A stretch of 64,000 nt of DNA from Hondaea fermentalgiana (GCA_014084085.1 NPFB01000019.1:840-64839), one strand, 5' to 3'. Positions 28,505 to 39,215 are shown, numbered from the stretch's first letter. A program made the numbers and translations. Notes: a model not told the origin generated them from the sequence alone.

Positions 28505-29095
28505 CCACCACTTCACCAACTTATCACCGCTGTAACAACCTGTAGACAATCAATTGTTTTTTTATAAAGAAAAAAAGAAAGACGAGACGACATGACTGGC
28601 AGGGGTCGTCGTCTGTTCACTTTCATTTCTTGCTCGTCGCTTTTGCTCATTCTCTCGCTTGCTTCGCCCGCCGATGGATCTTCCTCGTGCCAGTGGGGAG
28701 GAAAAAACGAAAAACATAAAATCTACCGCACGTTTGCTCCCCCGATCGTCCGGTCGTTAGGTCGTCAATTGACTTTCCGCTGCCGCTTGTGATTCTCCAT
28801 TGCGCGTAGAGCGGCGCAGACACGCGCCCGTCTGCTGCGGCTGCGCGGGCTCTGCGCGGGCTCTGTGCGGGCGTACGCGCACGGCCGCAAGAAAGGGCCT
28901 CGCGCTTTCGGGGGAGAAGTCGGCGCCTCGGCAAAGCAGGCGGGATCCTCGTGATCAACGTCTTCAACTCAGGTTGTTCAGGAGCGTGCGTGCGAGCACG
29001 CACGCGCGTACACTCGCTCGCAAGGGTTGCGTCTGCAACGCACGCGACCTGATCGAAACGCGCCTTGCTGTGCCAAGGTCCGGCGAAACGCAAAT
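28505..29095. other. Intergenic region, no supported gene
   Basis: A 66-codon ORF at 28592-28792 begins with a signal-peptide-like stretch but has no other support. The rest is GC-rich 5' flank of the BRCT gene. Confidence 0.4.
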
Positions 29096-32000
29096 ATGGA
29101 CCCCAAGGAGGACCCCGGGCCCAAGACGGAGGCGAAGGACTCCTTCAGCAACGGCGAAAAGGACAAACAGCAGGAGGAGACGAAGACGGACGAAGTGAAC
29201 GAAAAAGATGCTGACAAGGAAAAATCTCTGCCCAAAATCGACGCAGTCACCAAGAATGACGGTTCGAGTGCAGAGCCAACCCCGACAATCGACGTTGCAA
29301 TGAAAGACGACAAGAGCAGCTCCGCACCCGTTGACGATACGGGCGCAAACGATGCCGACGCAAGTGCAACAAACACGAAAACGAAGGTTGAATTTATCCA
29401 GGCTCCGGCGAACGACGAGGAAAACCTGGATACCTCGAAGCAATCAATTCCCAACGACGCCAAGAAAGACGAAACAACTGACAAAGCTGAAGCGGGAAAC
29501 GAAGCTGCAGTGGACGCCATGGACGTCGACGAAGAAGAACAGGCTGCTGTTAAGGGGGGTCTCAAAGTGGAAAAGGACGAAAGCCAAAATGCTGTGGAAA
29601 GCGAAGAAGCTGTGGAGAAAGAATTTACTCCACGAAGGTCAACGAGGGACAGAGGCAACAAAAGTCCGATCCCGTCGTTGCCAAGGACAGGGAAATCGTC
29701 AACGAAGAACGGTAGCGAGCGCAGCACGCCCATCTCGCTCAGCACAAACGGGCGGAAGAAAAAGAACACTGCACAGCCAAACTATGCAGGTCTCGACTTT
29801 GACCATTCTGAATCTGACGTGCCGAAACGCACAACTCGCGGAAGTACCTCGAGAAAATCTCGCGCCGCGACGAGCAGGGCGGACGGTAGCGATCAAAGCT
29901 ACCACGAGGGAGGCGCTGCCTCCAATGATGATGATCACGGCGAAATCGAGGCAGACGTTGAGGAACAGCAAAATGAGGAAGCGGCAGTTGATGCTCTCGC
30001 AGGCGACCGTATCTGGGAAAGCCTCGAGCAGGAAACAGAGTTGCGCAGACGTACGATTGAGGAAAGCGGTGTCACGCGAAGTGTGAGCGTGACTCAGCCC
30101 AAGGAGCTCTCGCATGCCCAGGTTCTCACCGTGTTTCGCTGTATGTGGGACGTTTTGCATGAGCGCGGGTGGACGGCGCGATCAAGTCAGAAAAAGGGTG
30201 GCGGCCGCATCTACTTTGTTGCTCCAGGAAGTAGCAAAGCGAAAAAGGCCTCCATGCAGTTCGACAAGGACTGGTTTGATTTGAACGCGCTCGTTGCACA
30301 CGTGAGGAGGTTTCACCCGGAACTCTTTGAAAACGCCATGCTGCGCGCGGAAGATCTTCCCGAATTCAAAGAAAAGTCGACCTACTCGCTCTCCTTGGAT
30401 GAACTTAAACCGGGGAACATTGTCAAGGAGCGCAAGCGACGCTTGCGGCAGCAGCGCTCGAGCGGAAGCAAGCCAACAGACTTTGTAATCCCCTTGGGCG
30501 CGAACGGATCCAATGTGGATCAGCCACTCGAGGCCTCCTCTGCAACGGGCGCGTCGTCCTCTAAATCTTCACATGCGGCCGATGTGCAACGCGCGAAGAA
30601 TACGTCGCTCAGTGCTGGTTCGGCCAAGAAGAATGGCAAATCGCGTCACGCGCACGGAGCCGAAGAAGAATCCCCAAGCGAAGAGGAGGAGAGCGACGGA
30701 AGCGACGACGAAGAGGAGGAGGATGAGGATGATCTCTTTGAGTTCAAGATCATGTATCCTTGGCTACAAATGGCCAAGCGTTGGACTGCGCGTCAAGGCA
30801 AAGGTCTTGTGTATTGGTATTACGTCAAACCTGGAGTCGAGTTTAAAAAAGGCAGACCTGTTGGCAAGCACATGGAGGACTACTTTAACTCCTCGGAGGA
30901 AGTGGTCGAGTACGTGAAAAGCAAGGATGATCTTCGCGAGGAGTTCCTAAATTACGCATGGCAAATGCGAGCGGTGCCAAGTAAACGTCCAAAGAGCTCT
31001 GGAAAGAAACCCAAGAAGAAGCGCCTCAAGGTCTCCAGTTACGAGGATGGGGATGAGGACGGTGGCTCTCTTTCGGGGAAACGCAGATCAACGCGGAAAA
31101 GAACGCCAACGCGAGCTTCGCGAATGGCTGCTGTCAAGAGCGAGCCTGGCCATTCCAGCTCTCACAAGTCAAGCGCTTTCCTCATTGACGATGAGTTCGC
31201 ATCCATGGGAGGCAAGAAGCGAACGCCTCCCGCGTTCTCGTCGTCCTCGTCGACTTCAAAGCAAGGCGGCAAGCGCAAGCGCGATGGCAAGGCGCCTCGT
31301 CGCTCGACATATGGTGCCGCTGATGACAGTTCCGACAGTAGCTCGCCTGGAGGCAAAGAAGGGGCGGAATCTGACGAAGCGTTTGAGCTCGGCCAGTCGG
31401 GAGCTTCTGCAGACTATGACGACAGCTCCACATCCGGTGCACGCAGGTCTTATAACCCAAGTCAGAAAAGCAAAAGCAATTCGCGGCGGTCCTCGGGCAT
31501 GGGAAAGAACCCCCGATCCTTTGCATCATCTTCTGCGTCGACAAACGCAAAGCACAAGCCGCAAGAAACGAAGCCTCGATCCGCCGCACAAGCGGAGGGT
31601 CTCGCGCGAAAAGCTGCTGCCGAAGCTGCCCTGATCCACCAGCACCAACAACAGCAGCTTGCCGCGAGTCAATCTAGGGGCGCTGCCTCGTACCTCAGTC
31701 ACGCGGGCAGCCTCGGCTACGGTGAAGCGAGAGTGAACAGCTGGCCTGGTGCACAGCCCGCATTTGGCGCCGCCTTGCCCCAGGCCTTCACTGTGGAGAG
31801 TGGCGCCGCCTCGGGTGCGTCTTCACGCATTTTCCAGGACTTCAAATTCCTTCTTCTTCCCGAAGTTCCTACACAGGTACGATTTGAGATCGAGGCCATG
31901 GGTGGCAGCGTGATCGAATCGACAGCCAGCTGGGAGCTAAGCGCCCTTCCACCCGTCGAGGAGCTCGAAGACTTGCTCTCACAAACGCCCGTGGTGATTG

Positions 32001-33139
32001 GAAATCTCACTGCTATTCACACGGCTCTGTGGTGGGCCATCATCGCCACGGGGGCGCGTGTGATGCAGTGCGAGTTTGTACACGATGCCTTTGAGCATGA
32101 GGAGGTCCCACGTGATTGGCTATCCTTTGAGATTCCTGCAGGGCCCAGCGTTTTTGGCAAGGGGAATTACGAGTACCTTTCTAAGCCCTTGTCTTTCCCG
32201 GCACCCTTTCTCAAGCCCTCGGAGCGCGTCTTGAAAAATTGGACATTCTTTGTGCTTCCTTGCTACCGGCGTCGCGTCATGGCAACTACGGTCCAACTAG
32301 CGGGTGCCGAGGTCGTCTCAAACCTCGAGGACTTGCCAGACACAGGCTTTGTTCTCTGCGACCCTGATGGAGATTTGGACATGGACGAGTGCAGCGAGAC
32401 CCTCGATGAAATTCACGAGCGAGGGCTCACGAGCAAGCTCATGACGTACGAGATCGTCATCCAAAGTCTCATTTGCGGCAACGCGCTTTCTGAAAAGGAA
32501 CGCGAGCTTGCAATCTTTCGTCTTCCCTCTCGGCTCTTCCAGCCTTGTAACGAAGAGGAAAAGCAAAATCGCGAATCACCTTACAAGGGGTCACGTACGT
32601 CCAGGGAAGGTGGCGACACAGGCTCGCAAGGCATGCAACGCGACGCGAGCTCTGCCTCCTCTTCGAACCAGCTGGTATCGTTTGGCACGAAGATGTTTTA
32701 CGAATCTGCTAGGTTTCTTCCGGCCGGGGAACAGCTTCGAACCGCGCGATCGCCGCAATTCAGCTTCATTCGATCTCAGGACATTCGCATCCCTTGCGGT
32801 GCAATGATTTTTGTCCGTCGCATCGGCGATCCCATCGGGGCTGCGCTGCCCCCGCGACCTGCCAAGCTTCTTAAGGTGAAGATGCTCAAGGGTGTGCCAT
32901 GGATGCACGTGCGAATCTTCAAGTTCAATCTCCAGACGCAATCTGGTGCCTGGGCCTTGACCCCCGTGGACGAGTACTGCGAGCTCAAACTGGAGCACGC
33001 GCTTGGGCCTGTGATCTCCGTTTCGTACCAGCACACTCGCCGTCTCGCGATCGACAGTTCTCGCCAGCCCATGAAGCGCATCGCCCGCCCTAACCAGGAC
33101 AATGCCTTTCGAAACACCATTTACCACATCGAGAGCTAG
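29096..33139 (+). CDS. Large BRCT-domain chromatin/DNA-damage-type protein
   Basis: From the ATG at 29096 (MDPKEDPGPKTEAKDS) the product is 1347 residues in one exon. Residues 1-340 are Lys/Glu/Asp-rich and disordered. Two related aromatic modules follow: about 345-415 (MWDVLHERGWTAR, then GRIYFVAPG) and about 555-620 (PWLQMAKRWTARQGKG, then YWYYVKPG), each ending in a Phe/Tyr-rich helix. Residues 620-910 are Ser/Lys-rich with basic clusters. A BRCT region starts at about 916 (FKFLLLPEVPTQVRFEIEAMGG) and a second at about 1045 (NWTFFVLPCYRRRVMATTVQ). The last 150 residues hold an unassigned beta-rich domain that may be BAH-like. Tandem BRCTs usually bind phosphoproteins at DNA breaks. A nuclear role is likely but the partner is unknown. 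Confidence 0.7.
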   Translation: MDPKEDPGPKTEAKDSFSNGEKDKQQEETKTDEVNEKDADKEKSLPKIDAVTKNDGSSAEPTPTIDVAMKDDKSSSAPVDDTGANDADASATNTKTKVEFIQAPANDEENLDTSKQSIPNDAKKDETTDKAEAGNEAAVDAMDVDEEEQAAVKGGLKVEKDESQNAVESEEAVEKEFTPRRSTRDRGNKSPIPSLPRTGKSSTKNGSERSTPISLSTNGRKKKNTAQPNYAGLDFDHSESDVPKRTTRGSTSRKSRAATSRADGSDQSYHEGGAASNDDDHGEIEADVEEQQNEEAAVDALAGDRIWESLEQETELRRRTIEESGVTRSVSVTQPKELSHAQVLTVFRCMWDVLHERGWTARSSQKKGGGRIYFVAPGSSKAKKASMQFDKDWFDLNALVAHVRRFHPELFENAMLRAEDLPEFKEKSTYSLSLDELKPGNIVKERKRRLRQQRSSGSKPTDFVIPLGANGSNVDQPLEASSATGASSSKSSHAADVQRAKNTSLSAGSAKKNGKSRHAHGAEEESPSEEEESDGSDDEEEEDEDDLFEFKIMYPWLQMAKRWTARQGKGLVYWYYVKPGVEFKKGRPVGKHMEDYFNSSEEVVEYVKSKDDLREEFLNYAWQMRAVPSKRPKSSGKKPKKKRLKVSSYEDGDEDGGSLSGKRRSTRKRTPTRASRMAAVKSEPGHSSSHKSSAFLIDDEFASMGGKKRTPPAFSSSSSTSKQGGKRKRDGKAPRRSTYGAADDSSDSSSPGGKEGAESDEAFELGQSGASADYDDSSTSGARRSYNPSQKSKSNSRRSSGMGKNPRSFASSSASTNAKHKPQETKPRSAAQAEGLARKAAAEAALIHQHQQQQLAASQSRGAASYLSHAGSLGYGEARVNSWPGAQPAFGAALPQAFTVESGAASGASSRIFQDFKFLLLPEVPTQVRFEIEAMGGSVIESTASWELSALPPVEELEDLLSQTPVVIGNLTAIHTALWWAIIATGARVMQCEFVHDAFEHEEVPRDWLSFEIPAGPSVFGKGNYEYLSKPLSFPAPFLKPSERVLKNWTFFVLPCYRRRVMATTVQLAGAEVVSNLEDLPDTGFVLCDPDGDLDMDECSETLDEIHERGLTSKLMTYEIVIQSLICGNALSEKERELAIFRLPSRLFQPCNEEEKQNRESPYKGSRTSREGGDTGSQGMQRDASSASSSNQLVSFGTKMFYESARFLPAGEQLRTARSPQFSFIRSQDIRIPCGAMIFVRRIGDPIGAALPPRPAKLLKVKMLKGVPWMHVRIFKFNLQTQSGAWALTPVDEYCELKLEHALGPVISVSYQHTRRLAIDSSRQPMKRIARPNQDNAFRNTIYHIES

Positions 33140-33516
33140 ACAGATCTTAGAAACGCGCTATGCACACCGTACATCATTCGCAAGGTAGGGTCCGTGCAAA
33201 CGTCTCAGGTGCGCGTGTGGTCATCTCAATTAGTCTTTTGGCGTCAGGAATGCTAGGGTAGCTCGCAGAAAGATTAAACCAAACGTTCAGCTGTGAAGTC
33301 TCATTTCTTCTCCTCCTACTTGTCAGGTATTTCGAGCCAGTGTTCTACTATCCTGCCCCGTAAACGTTGCCGTGTTGCAGTGCATTGATGTGACATCCCT
33401 TTTGCAGGGCTCGATAAAGTTGCGTTGCGCTCGTTGTTGATCTTGCGCCTGATTCTTGCCGCAACTGGGCACAGCTAGGTCTAACGACAGATCTCGAAAG
33501 TGGAAAAAGGAGCGCG
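33140..33516. other. Intergenic region, no gene seen
   Basis: 3' flank of the BRCT gene and promoter of the OGT-like gene; no open frame with support. Confidence 0.5.
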
Positions 33517-35943
33517 ATGCTGCAAGGGCAGCGTGGCCTGCGAGGTGGCCGCCACCTTTGCCTGTCCCGCGCGAACGTGGTGCAAAGGCTCGCGTTGACG
33601 CTCGCACTATGCCTGGCTCTGACGGTTGCCCCGGCATTAGCCATTGACGCGACTTCTCACGAGTCAACCGGCACCACGGCCGCTGGAGAGGCGCTTTTTG
33701 CGCGTATGAAAGCGTGCAGGACGGCTGCAGAGAGAGCCGACGAAGTCCTGCGCATCGCGAATCTATGTCAAGAAAAGACCGAGGGCACCGGACATTGCCC
33801 CTTGGTCGTAGAACTCGCCATGGCAGCAGCAGATATCCATTACGCGGGAGACCTTGAAGAAGCGCGAGCGCCGTATGAGCGCGTCCTGCAGATGCTCCCT
33901 AAATCGACACAGGTACACGCAGTTGTTCTCAACAATCTGGGTCGCCTGGTGTCTGATCTTGGTGACCAGGATACCGCGATGGAAAGATTCGAGTCATGCC
34001 GTCAAATGTACGAATTTGAGGAGGGCGTCTCGTGGCTTCGCGAGCTGCACGCACACTTGTGGAATAACATCGGCCTGGCGCATCACCGTCGAGGGCGAGA
34101 ACACGATGATCTCGCCAAGGTCGCCTTTGAAAGGTCGCTCACCCTCGATCCTTTGCTTGAAGATGGCGAGGCCTGGTTTAACCTCGGCGTAGTGAGTAAG
34201 AACCTCGGTCTGCACGATATCGCGTTTCGAGCATATGAGCGCTCGCTCGAGGTCAACCCAACAAACGTGGCTCCGCTCATCAATCTAGCTGCGCTTTTTC
34301 ACGAGCACCAGTCTCTGGACGTGGCGGCGATGCGATACCAACAAGTCATCAGTGTTTCCCCTCCCGGATCTGACATTCGTCGTATGGCACTCATAAACCT
34401 CGGAACAGTCTATACGGAGCTCGGCGATGCGACGCGAGCCGTGACAACTTATCTGCGTGCTCTAGAAGAGGCAAACGAAGATGTTCGGGACGAAATTGAT
34501 TTATCTGTGCGCTGCAGTGTGGCGGTCACGCAACGAATAGGTTGTAATTGGTCAGACTTTGACCGCGATACGGCTTGGTTGGAGCAAAACGTTGACAGAC
34601 GCGAGCTACAGCACGGCGAAGACCCTTCGTGTCTGCCATTTGATACTCTTTTGCGAGAGTATTCATGGGAGTTTCGCAGACGCGTTGCCGAAGTTCACGC
34701 TGCCCAGTTTGGCCCACCAGGCAATCGCCCAGAGCTCGCAAAGACGGGAGAACGTGTGCGCGTCGGGTACTTCTCCTATGACTTTAACGACCACCCAACG
34801 GCCCACTTATGCGAGGACCTTTTTGACCTTCACGCCTTGCATCGGCGCGTCGACTCATTCACACTGAACTTCGGCAAGGATGACGGCTCAGATTTTCGTA
34901 AGCGAATCGAGCATGCTGGCGCCGGCTTCAGGGATTTGAGTTTGTTGTCGCATTCGGAGAGTGTACGCGTGATTCGCGACGAGCTGCGCATCGAGATTCT
35001 CATGGATATGCAAGGCTTTACGCGCGGAGGACGACCCGAGATCGTCGTGGCACGTCCAGCACCCATCATTGTTAATTATCTGGTCTTTGCAGGAACCTCT
35101 GGTGCTGCATTTGTAGACTATTTTATTGGGGACCGCATCGCCAGTCCTCTCGCCGAACTCGCGCCGCACTTTTCAGAAAAGCTTGTGCTGATGCCACATT
35201 CGTACCAGGTCAACACGTACACCAAAACTCTCGGGCCAGAGGGAGTTCCCGGGATTCTAGGCCAGACTGAATGGGGTGACTATTGCGAGCGTTTTGATGA
35301 GCTCGACGGTTCGAATTTCGTCTTTGCGAACTTTAACAAGAACGATAAGCACGAACCACTCTCTTTTGAGACATGGATGCAAGTTCTTCGTCGGACACCG
35401 GGCAGCGTCCTTTGGCTACTAGAGCCTCCGCGTCGCTTGGCGCCCGGGCAGACGCGAGAGAATTTGATTCAGCAGGCTCGCGCCCGTGGTGTCGACGCTT
35501 CACGATTGCGATTTGCGCGACGCGCCCCCAAAGCGGAGCATGTGGCGCGTCATGGATGCGCCGACATCTTCCTCGACACACTCGTCTATGGCGCGCATTC
35601 AACTGCAACGGACGCTCTCCGGGGAGGACTCCCAGTGCTCACTGTAGCAGGAAGTGCTTTTGCGTCGCGAGTAGCCGCATCCCTGCTTTCTGCTCATGGT
35701 GTGGCAGATATGCTTGTGGCTCATTCTGTCAAAGACTTTATTGATACGGCTGTCGATCTGTACCAGCGTCCAGACCTGGTAAAAGCTTTAAAGCAGCAGG
35801 TTTTGGCCAAGTCCGAGACTTCGTCTCCACTCTTTGATGTTGACACTTATACCGTTCATCTCGAGCGCGCGTTCCGCGCCATGGTAGACTTGCGACTCAT
35901 GAATCGTGTAAACCACATTCTGGTCCGAGCTGGTGGTACCTAA
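33517..35943 (+). CDS. O-GlcNAc-transferase-like (GT41) protein with signal peptide
   Basis: The 808-residue product has TPRs (about 60-340) and a GT41 catalytic region (about 410-800). OGT landmarks are present: YDFNDHPTAHLCEDLF (the HP-HL motif containing the base-like His), DMQGFTRGGRPEI, a PGTSGA-like AGTSGAAFVDYFIGD, FANFNKNDKHEP (with the Lys that contacts UDP in OGT) and APKAEHVARHG followed by an ADIFLDT and SRVAASLL end. Unusually, the N-terminus reads as a signal peptide: basic n-region, hydrophobic core at about 24-40 (LALTLALCLALTVA) and an APALA cleavage-type site. Canonical OGT is nucleocytoplasmic, so this copy may act in the secretory pathway or as a membrane-anchored enzyme. 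The start is the only ATG before the hydrophobic core. Confidence 0.8.
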   Translation: MLQGQRGLRGGRHLCLSRANVVQRLALTLALCLALTVAPALAIDATSHESTGTTAAGEALFARMKACRTAAERADEVLRIANLCQEKTEGTGHCPLVVELAMAAADIHYAGDLEEARAPYERVLQMLPKSTQVHAVVLNNLGRLVSDLGDQDTAMERFESCRQMYEFEEGVSWLRELHAHLWNNIGLAHHRRGREHDDLAKVAFERSLTLDPLLEDGEAWFNLGVVSKNLGLHDIAFRAYERSLEVNPTNVAPLINLAALFHEHQSLDVAAMRYQQVISVSPPGSDIRRMALINLGTVYTELGDATRAVTTYLRALEEANEDVRDEIDLSVRCSVAVTQRIGCNWSDFDRDTAWLEQNVDRRELQHGEDPSCLPFDTLLREYSWEFRRRVAEVHAAQFGPPGNRPELAKTGERVRVGYFSYDFNDHPTAHLCEDLFDLHALHRRVDSFTLNFGKDDGSDFRKRIEHAGAGFRDLSLLSHSESVRVIRDELRIEILMDMQGFTRGGRPEIVVARPAPIIVNYLVFAGTSGAAFVDYFIGDRIASPLAELAPHFSEKLVLMPHSYQVNTYTKTLGPEGVPGILGQTEWGDYCERFDELDGSNFVFANFNKNDKHEPLSFETWMQVLRRTPGSVLWLLEPPRRLAPGQTRENLIQQARARGVDASRLRFARRAPKAEHVARHGCADIFLDTLVYGAHSTATDALRGGLPVLTVAGSAFASRVAASLLSAHGVADMLVAHSVKDFIDTAVDLYQRPDLVKALKQQVLAKSETSSPLFDVDTYTVHLERAFRAMVDLRLMNRVNHILVRAGGT

Positions 35944-36378
35944 GCAATGTAGTCTGTCCATGCTTGTAAATTATTTTGCCGCTAGTCGCGAGTCCTTTTC
36001 GCTTTCTTCATGATCTTCAATTTGGTTCAACTGCATTATTTACTCTTTTTTTTTTGTTTTGGCGATGAACTACTTTCGCATCTTTGCGTGCATTTATGGT
36101 TCACAACATCTCGATCTCGTCAAGGTGTAACACGAAAAGTAAAGTCATTGTGTAGGACTGCGGACTGCCATGTCCTCTTTTTTACTTTGGGGGCTTTACA
36201 AAAAAGCACACACGTGTCGGAACATCCGACGGTTAAGCTTGCAGACCATTACGTCGCAGCAAAAATCCAGATTCTCGAGTTGGGTTTGACTCTGAAAGTA
36301 GGTGCTGAGGTAGTGTCAAATTGTATGCAAATGGGGAGAGTGGAACTCCTCAAGGAATGTCTGTCGCCGAGGTGGAAA
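35944..36378. other. Convergent 3' flanks, no gene
   Basis: AT-rich sequence with a T-run at about 36048-36058 between the OGT-like and TRM11 stop codons. Confidence 0.5.
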
Positions 36379-38253
36379 CTAGCGTCCAATTTCGCGAAGC
36401 TTTGCGATAGAGGCCACAGCAGCGGCGGTAGCCGCAGCTTGCTCGTCAACTGTTGCCCCATTATCCGCTTGGGCCGTTTCTGAAATTACAAGTGCTCGAC
36501 GAGTTTCAGCCCGATACTCGTCAGCAAGATCATAATCGTAAGGCGCAGTCTTTTCCATGGTAATGAGCATGCGGCCAAGCGGCGGGCGCAGCGGTTCGAC
36601 GCTGCGAGCCACGAGCGTCAGGCAGGGGTGCGTGGGAATAATTTCTTCGACAAAGCAAGTACGATCGATCGGTAAAAGGTAGACAAGGCGACCGCCAACC
36701 TTGAGCAAACGCGCACTGGCATCGACGAGATCGGCCATCAGCTCCATGGTCTCGTAGGGCTGCACGGGGGCGATATAAGCGATATCTTCGCGTCCCTGTG
36801 CCGCGACATCCTCAATGAGGGGACGCTTTGACACGTCGCGACCTACCTTCTTCGCGCCGGCGCGGATTCCATAGGGTGGGTCACAAACAATCGCGTCGTA
36901 AATGCCCCCATTGGGCTCGCGCAGAGAGCGGCCCCGGGGAGAAAAGTCGAGCCTGAGCAGATCTGGCCGAGGGAGCTTGTACTGGTCGAAGGTGTCGTTT
37001 ACAGTGGCATCCGTGACGCCGCGGCGTCCCTGAAGCAGCATGAAGTCGATGTCGCCACCTTGGCAAACGGCACCGAAGACAGTGCAGGGAACGAGCAGGC
37101 TCCCCGTGCCGACAAAGGGATCGATGACGAGCTGCCCGGCGTCGACTTTGGCCTGATTTGCCATAATGAACGACATGGTGGACTCCATCGATGTGGGGCC
37201 GAGAAAGGCGCGTTTCTTTAGTGTATAGGATTCCGCGAGACTGCGACTTCCCGTGGCGATGGCCCGCGCAATGAAGACGTGAGTGGGCCGATGTTGATCT
37301 CGCGCGGCGTGAAGCGCTTTGGTGTATTGCTCTTGTTTATCAAGGCGCTCCTGCTCGAGCGCGGCCTGGGCATCGGCATCCGTCGGAGGCTGAGGTTTGC
37401 TAGGAGGACCGCCGGTCTTTTCGTCGCGTTCTCGGCGCGCAATTTTTTCCTTTGTAATTTTGCGGCGAGTCATCCCCTTGGCTCGCATTTCCTCTTTCCA
37501 TGCAAGGCGCTGGCGGCGTTTCTTTTCTCGCTTGGAAATAAGTTCGACTTCGCCGTCCTCTCGTGTCCACGTTTGCTGGTTAACCGGATTAGACTTGCGT
37601 AGGGGCTCGGTGTTGTAGCAGTCGATGACCCAGAGGATGCAATCCGGCTCTGTGAGGCTGACCTTGCCGCGCAGACCTGGTTTCATGGCCAGCAGGCTCT
37701 CGCGTCGAGCTTGTTCTTCGGTGTTAGAGATTTTGCGTCCGTAGGCGCGTACCCGAACGCACCAAGTCTTGTCTTCCTGCGCGAAGGGCTCGCGACGTTC
37801 GGCGGGGCAGTGGGACATTTGCGCGAAGGCCCCGTCAAGCGAGAGTCCTGCGCCCCAGACTTCGTAGATGGCCTTGATGCACATGGACCTAGCGCAGATG
37901 GCCTTGACGCACTCTTCGGAGGGAAAATTGGCCCGTACAAAGGGTAGGCCCTCCTGCATGGACGACTTATCGTAGACCGAAGCGCTGTCCTTGACGCCTG
38001 CCGTGAGGTCCAGGAGCGCGTCGAGCTCTTGGACCCAGAAGTCCGGGTGTTTGTCTCTGAAGTGCACGAGATGTCTGCCGCGCTCGAAGTCCGGCTTCAT
38101 GAGTGGGTCCTCCTCCATGGTCGCAGGGCTCGTCGCCTCGACTTGGCCGGTGGTGGCGGTGGTGGTGGTGTTGGTGGTGGTGGTGGTGGCGGCGGCACTC
38201 TGCGTCCCAGCCGCGCCGTCTTCAACCTCGCTCGCGTTCTCTGTCTGCGCCAT
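36379..38253 (-). CDS. TRM11: tRNA (guanine-10-N2) methyltransferase catalytic subunit TRM11-like
   Basis: The 624-residue product begins with a Thr-rich disordered stretch (about 20-45), then an N-terminal THUMP-related region (about 60-260) ending in VNQQTWTREDGEVELISKRE. A Lys/Arg/Glu-rich insert (about 245-300) follows. The Rossmann methyltransferase domain carries IDPFVGTGSLLVPCTVFGA (SAM loop), GGDIDF and the catalytic DPPYGIR (about 460), the TRM11 signature. In yeast and animals TRM11 with TRM112 makes m2G10 in tRNA. A TRM112 gene is not in this window. The family call is firm. The insert of charged residues before the methyltransferase domain appears longer than usual. Confidence 0.85.
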   Translation of the reverse strand: MAQTENASEVEDGAAGTQSAAATTTTTNTTTTATTGQVEATSPATMEEDPLMKPDFERGRHLVHFRDKHPDFWVQELDALLDLTAGVKDSASVYDKSSMQEGLPFVRANFPSEECVKAICARSMCIKAIYEVWGAGLSLDGAFAQMSHCPAERREPFAQEDKTWCVRVRAYGRKISNTEEQARRESLLAMKPGLRGKVSLTEPDCILWVIDCYNTEPLRKSNPVNQQTWTREDGEVELISKREKKRRQRLAWKEEMRAKGMTRRKITKEKIARRERDEKTGGPPSKPQPPTDADAQAALEQERLDKQEQYTKALHAARDQHRPTHVFIARAIATGSRSLAESYTLKKRAFLGPTSMESTMSFIMANQAKVDAGQLVIDPFVGTGSLLVPCTVFGAVCQGGDIDFMLLQGRRGVTDATVNDTFDQYKLPRPDLLRLDFSPRGRSLREPNGGIYDAIVCDPPYGIRAGAKKVGRDVSKRPLIEDVAAQGREDIAYIAPVQPYETMELMADLVDASARLLKVGGRLVYLLPIDRTCFVEEIIPTHPCLTLVARSVEPLRPPLGRMLITMEKTAPYDYDLADEYRAETRRALVISETAQADNGATVDEQAAATAAAVASIAKLREIGR

Positions 38254-38325
38254 GGGCTCGTTGAGACCTCCGCTCTATGTCTGCTCGTGCGCCACGCACG
38301 AGACTCAAGTTTTCCTCTCCGGGCT

Positions 38326-38354
38326 CTCCCTCCCTCCCTCCCTCCCTCCCTCGA
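38326..38354. repeat. (CCCT)n microsatellite
   Basis: About six CCCT units upstream of the TRM11 start. Confidence 0.85.
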
Positions 38355-39215
38355 GCGCCTCGATCATCCAAGCCCACGCAAGCAAAGCTGCCGCCACTCG
38401 TCATGACCGCCGCCTGCGCGCACCCGGGTGCGCGCGCACACCCATGTAAATGTGTACTCACGCACACCCTGCCTCTAAGGGTGCGCGCGCACCCCTCCCT
38501 CAGCCAAGCCTTTTTCCTCCCAACCCCCAAAAGACCGGCCCTTTCCAGCGCGGCAGCGTCCACGTGAGCATCTGCATCTGCCGCCATGTGGCCGCTGCTG
38601 CTGCCCCCTGCTGCTCATCACCACCCCCGCGCTCCCACTTCCGTGTCCGCACCGCGCGCAGTGCGACGCGGCCGAGGCGCCCCGCTCGGTCGACGCCCCG
38701 AGGGCGCGCGGCTCTCGCGGTCCCGCCGCAGCTCGAACAGTAGACTCGAACAGAAACCCAGAAGCAGCGCAGCCAAGGGGCGCCTGCCAGGGCTGCAGTG
38801 GCCGGAGTCGGGCGGCCGACCCGCCGGCCAGCACGGCATGCCGCCGTCTGAGACCGCGGCCGGACTCACGTCAGCCGGGCGGCGCTGCCTGAACCGGCCG
38901 CGGCGGGTGCGGCTGCCGCGACGCGTCCCGAGCTGCGCTGCTGCGCTGCTGCTCTTCTGCAGCGGCGAGGCGAGCGAGGCGAGGGCTTGGAGCGGCAGCG
39001 GCGGCGGCGAGGCGAAGCGGCGCGGCGGTCCACGATCTAGCGCAGGAGCGCGCGCCGTGGCCGTGCCGCGCCAGAGACCATGGAGAGTGCGGGCAAGGCT
39101 CGGGCGAGAGAGCAAGTGAGTGGGAGAGTGTGTGCTGGCTGGCGAGGATTGATTGCCGGACAGGCACATCAGTGGTGATGGCAGGCAGTCTTCGCGCTGG
39201 CAAGCTTCTGTGTGC

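Noticed and set aside
28592..28792. 66-codon ORF with signal-peptide-like start
   Set aside because: Short, unique composition and no second feature; hydrophobic starts are common by chance.
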